Shown here in pieces: positions 35,540 to 46,373 of a stretch of DNA of 64,000 bases. Below the pieces are notes generated by a model, which made no database searches, was not told the DNA's origin, and saw only the letters and a list, made by a program, of their open reading frames with translations. Where the stretch lies: the NCBI GenBank assembly GCA_026745465.1, contig JACYXH010000312.1:2771542-2835541 (forward strand), in the 5' to 3' direction. Numbering within the stretch: the stretch's first letter is position 1; each line of letters begins with the position of its first letter. The position numbers were made by a program, and so were the translations under genes. This DNA comes from Lota lota (Eukaryota > Chordata > Actinopteri > Gadiformes > Lotidae).

Positions 35540-35725
35540 ATTGGGTTTTATTCTGGCAGAAGATGGCAGTGCACTCGGGAGAGCAGAAACGCTTTGTTAC
35601 GGCCGTGGCCGTACCCAGCAGATGCTTCGCTCTGTCTCCCCCTCTTGGCGTTTTCATGTCTGTGCAAGGGGCGAGGCTTGCCATTATTTTCCCCCGGCTA
35701 TTCACCTGTTCCAGGTGCACCAAAG
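35540..35725. other. GC-rich replacement in the gene E downstream flank
   Basis: Where the other units have AT-rich flank followed by the second-type leader exon, this unit has about 180 bp of GC-rich sequence (for example GGCAGAAGATGGCAGTGCAC, TACGGCCGTGGCCGTACCC) and then resumes at GGTATATATAGAGTG. Several frames are open but none is recognised. It is probably a piece of another repeat or a transposed exon. Confidence 0.4.
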
Positions 35726-36234
35726 TGGTATATATAGAGTGTGGTGGCATGTAAAGAGAAGTTTAATTCAGCAACAATCTTTCTAAACTAATATTAGCAT
35801 TTGTCATGGAGACTAAAATAACACAATGAATACAATAATTGAACAATTGAATTATAATGTTGTGAATCTTTTGATAAAAGTCCCAAAGAACCCCTTGCTG
35901 TTATTTGCCTAGCAACTCAAACAAATTTACATTCTGCAAGGGCCCAAATAAGTTAATCAGTGGACATTCACAATCCGAGGTTTAACTGGCATATACAAAC
36001 AATAGTATATAATGTAAGTCATTTTGCAAATAAAATAAATGTTCATACAGTTGTTTGTGTCATCACCTGCTCCATCAGATAAGGATATGAACATGTAGAC
36101 TCCCTCTACTTTTTTGGTGCTGCTTGTGTGGCCTGCTATAGCAATACGATGAGCGACAATGGAAAGCCTAGGCAAGACTCCAACCCTTGAGGAGCAACCA
36201 TTGGGTTTTTATTGGTCTGATCTCTGCCTTCCTC

Positions 36235-36400
36235 ACATCCTCTGATGATTGATGGCTGAGTAGGTGCAGAACTTTGAGGTTTGGACTCTTATTTTAAGGT
36301 CTCTGTGAAGGTAGAGGGATATCCCGTGTAGTGAATCTTCCTCCATAGAATAATATATTTACTGCTGCTTCGGATCTACAATGAAGTAAGCTAAAGCCTT
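36235..36400 (-). pseudogene. Inverted exon 5-like relic
   Basis: On the minus strand, CACTACACGGGATATCCCTC aligns with the ITIM exon but in a shifted frame. The solo LTR at 36556 separates it from the exon 4-like relic at about 36997-37060. Confidence 0.5.
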
Positions 36401-36555
36401 TCAAGGATTGTGGTATGATGAAGCACTTGTCTGAATACAATGGTGTCAGTACAGCTAAAGCTTCTTACCATGGATGAATCTTGCATGTATGAAGATAAAA
36501 CACTAGAAATAGGAAGGAAAGGAGGGGAAAACTAGGAACTAGCAAAAGCAGTTAT

Positions 36556-36986
36556 TGTCACGATTTGTCTAGTGCAGGAACCCAAAAGCAGACCAAGACG
36601 AGGTAAGTTGGAATTTACAAGGTGAGTGTTTATTTGGAAGGCAGGCAGGTGTGAGACAATCCAGGTGAGTAACTGTAGACAGAGGTGTAGGCGGCAGATT
36701 AGCGACAGGCAAACAGACAAAAACAGCAACTACTATGCAAGAACTTGCCGCTTGATACGAGAGCCAAACATACTGGTTACGCTAACGATCCGGCAGGGAA
36801 TGGATGTCTGGTCATGACTTAAATAGTGCAGAGGTGAAGATCAGTACAAGGTGTGCAGATTGCAGCAGGTGAACGTAGTTGGAGAATCAGCCGGGATGTG
36901 TTCAGGAACCTCAGGAAATTTGGACTTCAGGTAGAGAGATAAACGAAACCAAGGCAAAACAGGCTCAAGGTGCTGGACTCATGACA
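36556..36986 (-). mobile_element. Solo LTR (Ty3/gypsy-like), 431 bp
   Basis: It starts TGTCACGATTTG and ends ACTCATGACA, giving TG...CA ends. It is bracketed by the 5-bp direct repeat GTTAT (36551-36555 and 36987-36991). The paralogous positions near 8185 and 52567 are uninterrupted. AATAAA and the LTR-end-like sequence GGTCTGCTTTTGGGTTCC occur on the minus strand, so the LTR is in reverse orientation. It inserted after this unit separated from its paralogues. Confidence 0.85.
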
Positions 36987-36996
36987 GTTATGGTAC

Positions 36997-37060
36997 CTTA
37001 TTTCCTTGTGTTATATTTCTTGAGTCAGGTGTTGTCTGATCAACTCTGGGGCCTTTAGCA
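36997..37060 (-). pseudogene. Inverted exon 4-like relic
   Basis: Minus strand AATATAACACAAGGAAAT matches exon 4 (GATATAACATCAATCAGGAAC) with a small deletion. It belongs with the inverted exon 5-like piece to its left. Confidence 0.45.
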
Positions 37061-37279
37061 GTTGGAGATGGTTCAGAGCCAAGGTCTTCAAAGCACTAAT
37101 CCCATCACACACGGCCCATCCACGAGTCAATCCATCTAGAGATGTCTTCACTCCAAAAACACTTTATTTAGTTCCACTCTGGTCGTCTACTGTGGGAAAA
37201 TCAGACAGTAACTGTGATCTGACATTGAACTGTAGCTTTGACTCAAGCCACAAGAGGCTGCTAATGGGAATCATGAACA

Positions 37280-37285
37280 GGGCAG
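37280..37285. other. Target-site duplication, left (GGGCAG)
   Basis: The hexamer is repeated at 42651-42656. The uninterrupted paralogue at about 8470 contains it once. Confidence 0.85.
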
Positions 37286-37695
37286 TGTAGGAGCCAATTT
37301 CCTTGGTTTCATTTAGTTGTAATTTGTAGTATTGTGTGTGTGTGTGTTTGTCATGTTTAATTGCTGTTTGTGCCGTGTGCTCCCCCTACAGGGCAAGTTG
37401 TCCTTAAAAGGAAAGGACCGGAAGCGAGAGGGGGTTTTTGGCTGGAAAAGCACACTGTCTTTATACCTTGTTAGTCTTGCCGTTGTTTTGTTTTACCTTT
37501 GTATTACACTAATCCCTACTTTCGTTATTTGGATAAGTCAGTTAAAGGTTCAATCCTTAATAAATGAAGATATTTTATTTCAATTTTATCTGGACATTCC
37601 TTCTTTCGCAAGACAACAAGCGTCTATTATTGCACATACCCAGCCAACCCTAGAGTGAGCGACACGAAAGGACAATGGACGTCGTAGTCACTACA
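37286..37695 (+). mobile_element. 5' LTR of BEL/Pao element
   Basis: 410 bp, beginning TGTAGGAGCC and ending GTAGTCACTACA. It differs from the 3' LTR by about three substitutions and a few short indels, so insertion is recent. AATAAA-containing text (CCTTAATAAATG) supplies a likely poly(A) signal. Confidence 0.92.
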
Positions 37696-38110
37696 TTAGT
37701 ATAAAGACAAGCTTTGGATTCTTGGATCGTTGGACCATCCAGGGAGAAGTGGATTGTTTTGGAAACAGCGTGGCACCGAATCGCAAGAAAGACGACCTGA
37801 AACAACGTAACCGAGCGGTAGGAAAAGTTTCAAAGGCTTGGAATGCTACACTATTAGCTAAAACGTAAAACTTGACAATTAGTTCGTTAGAGGTGGATTC
37901 AAACTCGATTCAGGACCACTATTGGAGTGGATTGGATCGAAATTACTTATTTGGAGTGCCGCTGCTGAACGAAGTAAAGAACAGGCCATACGGAGTGCCT
38001 TAGCGCAGTTAACTTCATATCGGGACTGTAAGTAATTAATCGGAATTGACGCATGTACTATGGTGTGCTAAAACATTCATATTGAGTAAAGATAAAACAA
38101 GCTGTGCAAA

Positions 38111-41100
38111 ATGGCTAATAGAGCATTGGCTAATACTACTTCTATGGAAGATTCGAAGGAAGATGAAACCGCAGCAAATGTGTTAGAGGAACATGTTAAT
38201 AACATGCGCTTATCCAGAAAGGCCAAGCTCGGACAGCTAACGCGCAGGCAGAACGTAATCAAGGAATTGATGAAGGACGATATGAATGAAGACGAAATAA
38301 AGGACAACATGGTCAAATATCATGCTATATTGAGTGAATTTAAAGAAATGCACATGTCCTATCGAACGTTGTTGAACGAGGAAGAGAGCAACGAGGACAA
38401 CGACATTTGGTTTGAACCCAAAATAGCCTGCATTAATGAGTTTATTGTTAATGTGGGGAAATGGCTGTCAGATTCCACAAACAGGACGGTTTCTGATGAA
38501 GAAGTTGCTCCCAGTGACAGTGTTTCCTCAGTATCCAACAGGTCCAATTCAACCGTTTCATCCACCGCCTCTGCCCGCATCCATGCGGAAGCAGAGAAGG
38601 CTGCTTTAGAGGCAAAATTAACGGCACTTAAGGAAAAACATGCGTTGGAGGAGGAAGAGGAAGAACTGAATAAACAAAAGGAGCGACTAAGGAAACGAAA
38701 GGAAACTTTGGAACTGATATCAGAGCTACAAGCTACTACAGCTAAAATAACTGTCTTCAATAGCATGGAAACTCAAATCATAACTTCACATGTGGATCCA
38801 ATGAATGAGTATTATGAGGAAAATGTAGGAAAACATGACATTTCTGGAGTGGAAACGAAAGGGACCAAGGAACCAGTGCAAAGGGGCACTGAAGACACAC
38901 TAACTGTGGGTCCAAAGGAAGGCCATTCACTGTATCACCCAGCTCAGCCAGAGGTCGAAGCGCCACACCACTCCGTTCAAACACAAAGAACCCCTATACG
39001 AGCCCAATCACATGTCGCACAACCAATCCCTTCAACCCAATTTAACTCCATGCAAGATGCAGCTCTGTACAATATCTTGCAGAACCAAACTAACATCACT
39101 GCCACTCTTGTCAAGCAACAACAACTTTCCGCTTTGCCTCCAAGGGACATTAAGGTATTTGAAGGTGACCCAGTCGGATACAGGTCATTTATTAGGTCAT
39201 TTGAGCATGTCATAGAAGGCAAGACTGACAGTGGAAAAGACAGGTTGTACTATTTAGAGCAGTACACTAGGGGGCAGCCTAGGGAACTTGTCAAAACGTG
39301 CCTTTATATGGATCCAGAGAGGGGTTATAGGAAAGCCAAAGACCTCCTCCAGGAGCATTTCGGCAACGAGTTCAAAATCGCCAGTGCATACATAGAAAAG
39401 GCCCTGTCCTGGTCCACCATCAAACCCGAGGACCCTAAAGCATTAGAGGCCTTTGCTTTGTATCTCAGAGGGTGCTGTAACGCCATGGAGGAAATTGCAT
39501 CTATGGAGGAGCTTGACTTAGCCTCCAATCTAAGATCTTTGGTCACCAAGTTGCCATATAAACTCAGAGAAAGATGGAGATCAGAAGTATATCAGCTACA
39601 GGAAAGGCGGAACAGCAAAGCAAGGTTCAGTGATCTGGTCAAGTTCACTGAAAACCAAGTAAAGATCCTCACAGACCCAGTATTTGGCAACATTCAAGAT
39701 CAAGTTGTCAATTATCGCAGCACAAGTTCAAAGGAGCCCATAGTCACAAAGTCACAGAGGCCAAAATACACCAGCAGCAGCTTTGCCACCAGTGTTGCGA
39801 ACATTAATGCCAATTCAAAGACATCACAGCCTCAAGATAGCAGCCAAGCCATTCCATCTCAATTCACAAATGAGCCAGTCTGTCTGTTCTGTTCAAGTGG
39901 ACACACAATGGACATGTGTCCACAACTCAAAAGGAAAATGCACAGAGAAAAGATCAGTTTCCTAAAGGAAAAGGGAATCTGTTTTGGGTGTCTCATACCA
40001 GGGCACATGAGCAAAGACTGTAGTAGGCGTCTCTCATGCAAAGTGTGTAATCAAACCCACCCAACTGTGCTTCACATAGGTAAAATGGACAATGAAAAAG
40101 GAATCGCAGGACCAACAGAAGATTCGGAAACATCAAAGACCGGTATGAAGGGTTCCCCTAAAGCATGTGGGCATATTGGGGCCGGTGAAAAGGAGTGCGT
40201 ATTTTCTATCGTCCCGGTTAAAGTGAAATCCAGCAAAGGAAACAAAATAGTGCAAACATATGCTTTCCTTGACCCGGGCAGTTCAGCCACATTTTGTACA
40301 GACCGACTCATACACCAATTGAATATCAGAGGAAAAGGAACAAACATCCTTCTCCGCACCATGGGTCAAGAAAGGACAGTCAGCAGTCATATAGTCTCAG
40401 GTCTGGAGGTGAGCGAGCTGCATGGCAACACATTCATAGCCCTCCCAGACGCTTACACCCAGAAGACCATGCCCGTCACAAAACAAAACATCCCAAACCC
40501 CAATGATCTATCTAGGTGGCCCTATCTCAAAAATGTCAAACTACACAACATCGATGCTGACATTGGCTTGTTGATTGGAACTGATGCGCCGAAGGTAATG
40601 GAACCATGGGAGATCATCAATAGCCAAGAAGAGGGTCCATACGCAGTAAAGACCTTACTAGGCTGGGTGGTTAACGGTCCATTAAGAGGAGGAAAAGAAA
40701 AAGGCAACAGTAATCACTCAATCTCTGCCAATAGCATTTCATTGGTAAACTTACAGGAGTTACTGGTCTCACAGTATAATACCGACTTCAATGAGAAATC
40801 ATATGAAGACACAAAGGAAATGTCCATAGAAGACAAACAGTCCATGAAGATTGTTGAAGAGTCAGCCAAGATTGTAGACGGACACTACCGTCTCAAGTTA
40901 CCATTCAGGAGAGATGATGTTTCACTGCCTGATAACCGTCACGTTGCTGAACAACGTCTTTCAAACCTAAAAAGAAAGTTCAAAAGGAACAACGCATTCC
41001 ATGATGAATACAAGGAATTCCTCACTGATGTCATTGACAAAGGCTACGCTGAGGCAGTGCCACAGGGGCAGCTAAGGCGTAAAGATGGAAGGGTCTGGTA

Positions 41101-42049
41101 CATACCTCACCATGGGGTGCACCACCTCAAGAAAGGAAAACTCAGAGTTGTTTTTGACTGTGGAGCATCTTTCAAGTGCACCTCACTCAACTCTGAACTA
41201 CTTCAAGGTCCTGACTTAACCAATCGTCTCATAGGAGTACTCACCAGATTCCGCCAGGATCCAATCGGAACGATGGCTGACGTTAAGCCAATGTTTCACC
41301 AAGTGAAAGTTTCTGAAGAAATTAAAGCAAACTCTGCAGCAAGGAACATCATAGGTCAGTGTGTTGTGTGCAGACGGCACACAGCCAAAACTGGTGAGCA
41401 GAAGATGGCTGACTTGCCACAGGAAAGGCTCCAGCCGGACTTACCTGCATTCACAAATGTGGGTGTTGACTATTTTGGCCCTATTGAAATCAAAAGAGGA
41501 CGCATGGAGCGGCTCATACGATCCGTAAGACAGGTACTCCATTCTGTTTTGAAACAGCAGACTCTAGATGAAGAGGGACTGCAAACTGTCTTATGTGAAG
41601 TTGAGGCCATCTTGAACAGCCGCCCAATCACTACAGTCACTAGTGATCCTCAGGACCTAGAGCCTCTTACCCCAAACCACATCTTGCTCTTAAAGACAAA
41701 ACCCATTCTGCCAACCGGAATCTTTGACAAGAACGACCCGTACGTAAGACGCCGTTGGAGACAGGTGCAGTATATGGCAGATCTATTCTGGAAACGTTGG
41801 AGCCAAGAGTACTTGCCCCTCATGCAAGAAAAACAGAAATGGGGCGAAGTGAGAAGAAACTTCACACCTGGAGATGTGGTCATGGTAGTTGACCACTCTG
41901 CACCACGTGGCTCTTGGATCTTGGGAAGAGTGTTGACAGCCAATTCTGACTCTAAAGGACTTGTACGAACTGTAAAGATCAAAACGACAACCAGCGTTCT
42001 GGAGAGACCCATAACGAAGATCTGTCTGCTGCAGGAAGGCACAGAATAG
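38111..42049 (+). CDS. BEL/Pao Gag-Pol with in-frame internal deletions (1312 aa)
   Basis: A single open frame. Residues about 1-150 are Gag; about 155-215 form a charged coiled coil (EKHALEEEEEELNKQKERL). Zinc knuckles follow: CLFCSSGHTMDMC, CFGCLIPGHMSKDC and CKVCNQTHPTVLH. The DUF1758-type protease has the active-site-like FLDPGSSATFC and later DIGLLIGTDAPKV. The reverse transcriptase starts (VVFDCGASFKCTSLNSELL, then ADVKPMFHQVKV) but stops near residue 1070, before the catalytic YVDD. The frame then passes straight into the integrase zinc finger (QCVVCRRHTAKTGEQ) and the first catalytic Asp region (GVDYFGP), then jumps to the integrase C-terminal part (LIRSVRQVLHSVL, EAILNSRPITT). RT palm, RNase H and the rest of the integrase core are missing, yet no stop or frameshift is present. 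It could make Gag and protease but cannot copy or integrate itself. Confidence 0.9.
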   Translation: MANRALANTTSMEDSKEDETAANVLEEHVNNMRLSRKAKLGQLTRRQNVIKELMKDDMNEDEIKDNMVKYHAILSEFKEMHMSYRTLLNEEESNEDNDIWFEPKIACINEFIVNVGKWLSDSTNRTVSDEEVAPSDSVSSVSNRSNSTVSSTASARIHAEAEKAALEAKLTALKEKHALEEEEEELNKQKERLRKRKETLELISELQATTAKITVFNSMETQIITSHVDPMNEYYEENVGKHDISGVETKGTKEPVQRGTEDTLTVGPKEGHSLYHPAQPEVEAPHHSVQTQRTPIRAQSHVAQPIPSTQFNSMQDAALYNILQNQTNITATLVKQQQLSALPPRDIKVFEGDPVGYRSFIRSFEHVIEGKTDSGKDRLYYLEQYTRGQPRELVKTCLYMDPERGYRKAKDLLQEHFGNEFKIASAYIEKALSWSTIKPEDPKALEAFALYLRGCCNAMEEIASMEELDLASNLRSLVTKLPYKLRERWRSEVYQLQERRNSKARFSDLVKFTENQVKILTDPVFGNIQDQVVNYRSTSSKEPIVTKSQRPKYTSSSFATSVANINANSKTSQPQDSSQAIPSQFTNEPVCLFCSSGHTMDMCPQLKRKMHREKISFLKEKGICFGCLIPGHMSKDCSRRLSCKVCNQTHPTVLHIGKMDNEKGIAGPTEDSETSKTGMKGSPKACGHIGAGEKECVFSIVPVKVKSSKGNKIVQTYAFLDPGSSATFCTDRLIHQLNIRGKGTNILLRTMGQERTVSSHIVSGLEVSELHGNTFIALPDAYTQKTMPVTKQNIPNPNDLSRWPYLKNVKLHNIDADIGLLIGTDAPKVMEPWEIINSQEEGPYAVKTLLGWVVNGPLRGGKEKGNSNHSISANSISLVNLQELLVSQYNTDFNEKSYEDTKEMSIEDKQSMKIVEESAKIVDGHYRLKLPFRRDDVSLPDNRHVAEQRLSNLKRKFKRNNAFHDEYKEFLTDVIDKGYAEAVPQGQLRRKDGRVWYIPHHGVHHLKKGKLRVVFDCGASFKCTSLNSELLQGPDLTNRLIGVLTRFRQDPIGTMADVKPMFHQVKVSEEIKANSAARNIIGQCVVCRRHTAKTGEQKMADLPQERLQPDLPAFTNVGVDYFGPIEIKRGRMERLIRSVRQVLHSVLKQQTLDEEGLQTVLCEVEAILNSRPITTVTSDPQDLEPLTPNHILLLKTKPILPTGIFDKNDPYVRRRWRQVQYMADLFWKRWSQEYLPLMQEKQKWGEVRRNFTPGDVVMVVDHSAPRGSWILGRVLTANSDSKGLVRTVKIKTTTSVLERPITKICLLQEGTE

Positions 42050-42224
42050 CAGTCTCTGCTTCAGCTGGGCTATTGGAGCTTAGCTCAGGAAGGCATTGCC
42101 TTAGGAAGTTCCCGACCTACAATGGATGAGTATCACACCACACACCTCATATTGATTGTTATTATTGATGCCGAACACGATACAGGCTCCTTTTTGAAAA
42201 TGCATAATTGTCTTTATGGTGACA

Positions 42225-42248
42225 TAAAGTACAATTAGGGGCCGGTTA
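42225..42248 (+). other. Purine-rich tract before the 3' LTR
   Basis: AATTAGGGGCCGG immediately precedes the LTR and occupies the polypurine-tract position that primes second-strand synthesis. The tract is short and interrupted. Confidence 0.4.
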
Positions 42249-42650
42249 TGTAGGAGCCAATTTCCTTGGTTTCATTTAGTTGTAAATTGTAGTATTGTGT
42301 GTGTGTGTGTGTTTGTCATGTTTAATTGCTGTTTGTGCCATGTGCAGGGGCAAGTTGTCCTTAAAAGGAAAGGACCGGAAGCGAGAGGGGGTTTTTGGCT
42401 GGAAAAGCACAGTCTTTATACCTTGTTAGTCTTGCCGTTGTTTTGTTTTACCTTTGTATTACACTAATCCCTACTTTCGTTATTTGGATAAGTCAGTTAA
42501 AGGTTCAATCGTTAATAAATGAAGATATTTTATTTCAATTTTATCTGGACATTCCTTCTTTCGCAAGACAACAAGCGTCTATTATTGCACATACCCAGCC
42601 AACCCTAGAGTGAGCGACACGAAAGGACAATGGACGTCGTAGTCACTACA
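42249..42650 (+). mobile_element. 3' LTR of BEL/Pao element
   Basis: 402 bp, the same TGTAGGAGCC to CACTACA limits as the 5' LTR, followed by the target duplication GGGCAG at 42651-42656. Confidence 0.92.
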
Positions 42651-42746
42651 GGGCAGGATGAACTAATGGAAAGTAAAAAATGTAAACAGGTACATAGTGG
42701 TAAAAATAAGAGCTAAACAGAGAATGAGGTGCTGCGCTATGTGTTT

Positions 42747-42890
42747 TTGTGCAGCGCAGTTAAACGACTGAGGATGAGAGGAGGGAGAGGAGAAGAGCAG
42801 AGGATGGACACAGAATGACCAGCAGCATCCAGCACTGTCCACAGCCTGGAGCAACAGGACCAGGGTCTCCAGCACCTGGGGAATGTGTAT
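42747..42890 (-). pseudogene. Inverted exon 3-like relic
   Basis: The minus strand reads the same membrane helix text as at 8575-8690 (GQCWMLLVI equivalent, with CTGGTCATTCTGTG) and ends in the same TAA. The BEL element inserted between it and the inverted exon 4-like relic at 37 kb. Confidence 0.65.
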
Positions 42891-43084
42891 CATTGTTGTT
42901 TCATTTAATTTAATGTAAAATTGCAGTATAGTCAATCTTATGACTTTTTAACTTGTTCACTTGTTTAATATATGTGTAGTCTTTGTTCAGCAATAGCTTA
43001 AATGTAACTAAACTGAATACAAGTAAATACTCATTATCTATATCTGCATATGAGAGATTTCGAAACCTTCTGGCAACAAAAAAT

Positions 43085-43585
43085 ATGCTGTTGATGTAAT
43101 AGTATAGCATAGTGTAAAGTAAGTTTAAGATGTCATGGTATGGCAGAGTGTAAATCATTTTATAATTTAATTAATAGTTATTTTCAGTCTCTATACTTCA
43201 GTTTCAAGAAAATGCAAACATATGATAAAGTAATTTATTTTTATGATTTATAAAACTTTCTCTCACATTGGCACTCAAATGTTTATGGATAAAAATGTAA
43301 CCATATATAAAATGACCGCAAAAAGTGTTTTCAACAATAACAGCAGTTTACTTTTTCGTAGGATATCATATAATCAAATACTGTGTACATTTTCGATACC
43401 ATATACTGTTTGCATATTGTTTGTCAATAGTATAATTGAGATATTACGTTTTTTTTGGCAATGTTTACTCTCTACATTATGAGATATTGTTTGTTACATT
43501 GATTACTATATAGCTATACTGAGTGAAGGGACATTTACAAAGCCATCTTTGTCTCTGTGTGTATCAGGTTAAGTAACCTTGAACT
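43085..43585 (+). other. Forward relic of intron 4 and downstream flank
   Basis: Counterpart of 8895-9430, again lacking exon 5. Confidence 0.5.
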
Positions 43586-44364
43586 GGCTATGAAGCTTTC
43601 TTTTCTGAAATGTATGCTTGTTAATTACAACGAAACTCAGAGAATGATTTAGATGGTTAATTTGTCGCGCTTACAGGGCTACTCCTTGTCTTACATGTAG
43701 GACTGTGGTGGCACCTTAAATATCCCAAGAACACGTCATTACAACAAAAACACTTTATTAAACTGTGTTCACTACCACATGGAGACCACTGATGTACAGA
43801 GGCCTGCTAACATGATGACATCATCTCTGTGTGGACCGCCATAATGTCAGGGCCTCTATGTGTGTATGAGGGGATCCTCCCATGCAGACTGAGTTAAACT
43901 CCTCTTCTTTGTGTGTTTGTGTGTGTGTGTTTGAGAGATTTTGATAAGACATGTTGGTGTGTAAGGGCCTGCTGACCCACGATGCTTGGTATGAATCTTC
44001 CTTTTGCCGAACAACATGGAAACTAACAGTTTTTACATTCATGTTATATCTTTAGTTTTCAATGATGAACATAGTATGTGAACCAAGAGGCGCCTGTCTT
44101 TATGTTCATGAACAACTAAATCCCCAAATCACTATTTTCAGTTGAAAACCGTTCTGTTTGGGTCTTATGGAGAGTTGGTGAACATTTCAGTGTGATTTTA
44201 CAGAGCGGTCGTTTTCTATCGGCTGCACAATCTTAGCTCATTAAGTGTGAGGTGCAAACTCTGAGCCCAAGAGCGCAGTGTATGCTGATACGTGATCACA
44301 TGACCTGTTACACGACTGCAGCAAGTGTTAAGACCACCAGTGGTTTGTGTTTTTCAGCTACAGG

Positions 44365-44410
44365 ATGCCATTGTGGTTTTCCTGTGTACTTCTCGTCAGT
44401 TTACTGTAAG
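44365..44410 (+). other. Second-type signal-peptide-like exon, copy 5
   Basis: ATG opens MPLWFSCVLLVSLL. Downstream similarity to the other copies ends near 44430, where an unrelated repeat begins. Confidence 0.35.
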
Positions 44411-44434
44411 CATGTTCACTCCATTTCCCATTTG

Positions 44435-44700
44435 TTGAGAGGTGCACAGAGTGTGGTGGTGTTAAAGTTCAAGGAGCGATTGGATCGAAATGCTCCAGAC
44501 AGAGAACATGGACACAGAGTGCAAATAACGAAGGGGTTTACTGAGGGCAACAAAGAATAAATAATGGCAGGCCAGGCAACGACAAGGAGGACGGGCCAAT
44601 AGGATGTTAGTCGGAAAGGGTTCGGCAGCAGGTGGGTAATGGGAAGGCGGAGGTTCAGCCACAGGCAGGAGCCAGACAGGCGAGGGTTCATTTTATTATT
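44435..44700 (-). mobile_element. LTR-like fragment
   Basis: On the minus strand the text (CCCGTCCTCCTTGTCGTTGC, then AGTAAACCCCTTCG, ending near TTTAACACCACCAC) has the composition and end structure of fish gypsy-type LTRs. No matching second end or target duplication was found, so it is a fragment. Confidence 0.35.
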
Positions 44701-44796
44701 TAAATCAACCTTGGTAATGAAGTTATATTTTACACCAGGTGGTCCATGTTTATACAGCCTGCATGAAACAACACAGTTAGATTGAACTGGGCAAAG

Positions 44797-46373
44797 TACA
44801 CTGCTCAAAAAAATAAAGGGAACACTTAAACAACACAATGTAACTTCAAGTCAATCACACTTCTGTGAAATCAAACTGTCCACTTAGGAAGCAACACTGA
44901 TTGACAATAAATTTCACATGCTGTTGTGCAAATGGAATAGACAACAGGTGGAAATTATAGGCAATTAGCAAGACACCCCCAATAAAGGAGTGGTTCTGCA
45001 GGTGGTGACCACAGACCACTTCTCAGTTCCTATGCTTCCTGGCTGATGTTTTGGTCACTTTTGAATGCTGGCGGTGCTTTCACTCTAGTGGTAGCATGAG
45101 ACGGAGTCTACAACCCACACAAGTGGCTCAGGTAGTGCAGCTCATCCAGGATGGCACATCAATGCGAGCTGTGGCAAGAAGGTATGCTGTGTCTGTCAGC
45201 GTAGTGTCCAGAGCATGGAGGCGCTACCAGGAGACAGGCCAGTACATCAGGAGACGTGGAGGAGGCCGTAGGAGGGCAACAACCCAGCAGCAGGACCGCT
45301 ACCTCCGCCTTTGTGCAAGGAGGAGCACTGCCAGAGCCCAGCAAAATGACCTCCAGCAGGCCACAAATGTGCATGTGTCTGCTCAAACGGTCAGAAACAG
45401 ACTCCATGAGGGTGGTATGAGGGCCCGACGTCCACAGGTGGGGGTTGTGCTTACAGCCCAACACCGTGCAAGACGTTTGGCATTTGCCAGAGAACACCAA
45501 GATTGGCAAATTCACCACTGGCGCCCTGTGCTCTTCACAGATGAAAGCAGGTTCACACTGAGCACATGTGACAGACGTGACAGAGTCTGGAGACGCCGTG
45601 GAGAACGTTCTGCTGCCTGTAACATCCTCCAGCATGACCGGTTTATGCGGTGGGTCAGTCATGGTGTGGGGTGGCATTTCTTTGGGGGGCCGCACAGCCC
45701 TCCATGTGCTCGCCTGAGGTAGCCTGACTGCCATTAGGTACAAAGATGAGATCCTCAGACCCCTTGTGAGACCATATGCTGGTGCGGTTGGCCCTGGGTT
45801 CCTCCTAATGCAAGACAATGCTAGACCTCATGTGGCTGGAGTGTGTCAGCAGTTCCTGCAAGAGGAAGGCATTGATGCTATGGACTGGCCCGCCCGTTCC
45901 CCAGACCTGAATCCAATTGAGCACATCTGGGACATCATGTCTCGCTCCATCCACCAACGCCACGTTGCACCACAGACTGTCCAGGAGTTGGTGGATGCTT
46001 TAGTCCAGGTCTGGGAGGAGATCCCTCAGGAGACCATCCGCCACCTCATCAGGAGCATGCCCAGGCATTGTAGGGAGGTCATACAGGCACGTGGAGGCCA
46101 CACACACTACTGAGGCTCATTTTGACTTGTTTTAAGGACATTACATCAAAGTTGGATCAGCCTGTAGTGTGGTTTTCCACTTTAATTTTGAGTGTGACTC
46201 CAAATCCAGACCTCCATGGGTTGATAAATTTGATTTCCATTGATAATGTTTGTGTGATTTTGTTGTCAGCACATTCAACTATGTAAAGAAAAAAGTTTTT
46301 AATAAGATTATTTCATTCATTCAGATCTAGGATGTGTTATTTGAGTGTTCCCTTTATTTTTTTGAGCAGTTTA
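44797..46373 (+). mobile_element. Tc1/mariner-like transposon (1573 bp)
   Basis: Element 44799-46371 is flanked by TA dinucleotides. Its ends are inverted repeats: left CACTGCTCAAAAAAATAAAG, right the reverse complement AACTGCTCAAAAAAATAAAG, extending to GGGAACACT in both. It carries a disabled transposase gene. Confidence 0.93.
45096..46113 (+). pseudogene. Tc1-type transposase, frameshifted
   Basis: ATG at 45096 opens [20 protein letters not shown], a helix-turn-helix DNA-binding domain. [12 protein letters not shown] follows as a GRPR-like linker, and then the catalytic core with VLFTDESRF (first Asp) and MQDNARPHVAG (second Asp). SPDLNPIEHIWDI carries the Glu of a DD34E triad. A frameshift near 45650 moves the reading frame before VMVWGG, and a TGA at 45715-45717 interrupts the new frame. 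The C-terminal half is open from there to 46113. The element is not autonomous. Confidence 0.92.

Noticed and set aside
37700-38100. Primer-binding site of the BEL element
   Set aside because: The sequence after the 5' LTR has TGG-starting words further in, but none at the expected position just inside the LTR that I could match to a tRNA end with confidence.
45159-45818. 219-codon minus-strand frame in the Tc1 element
   Set aside because: It is a shadow of the transposase gene on the opposite strand.
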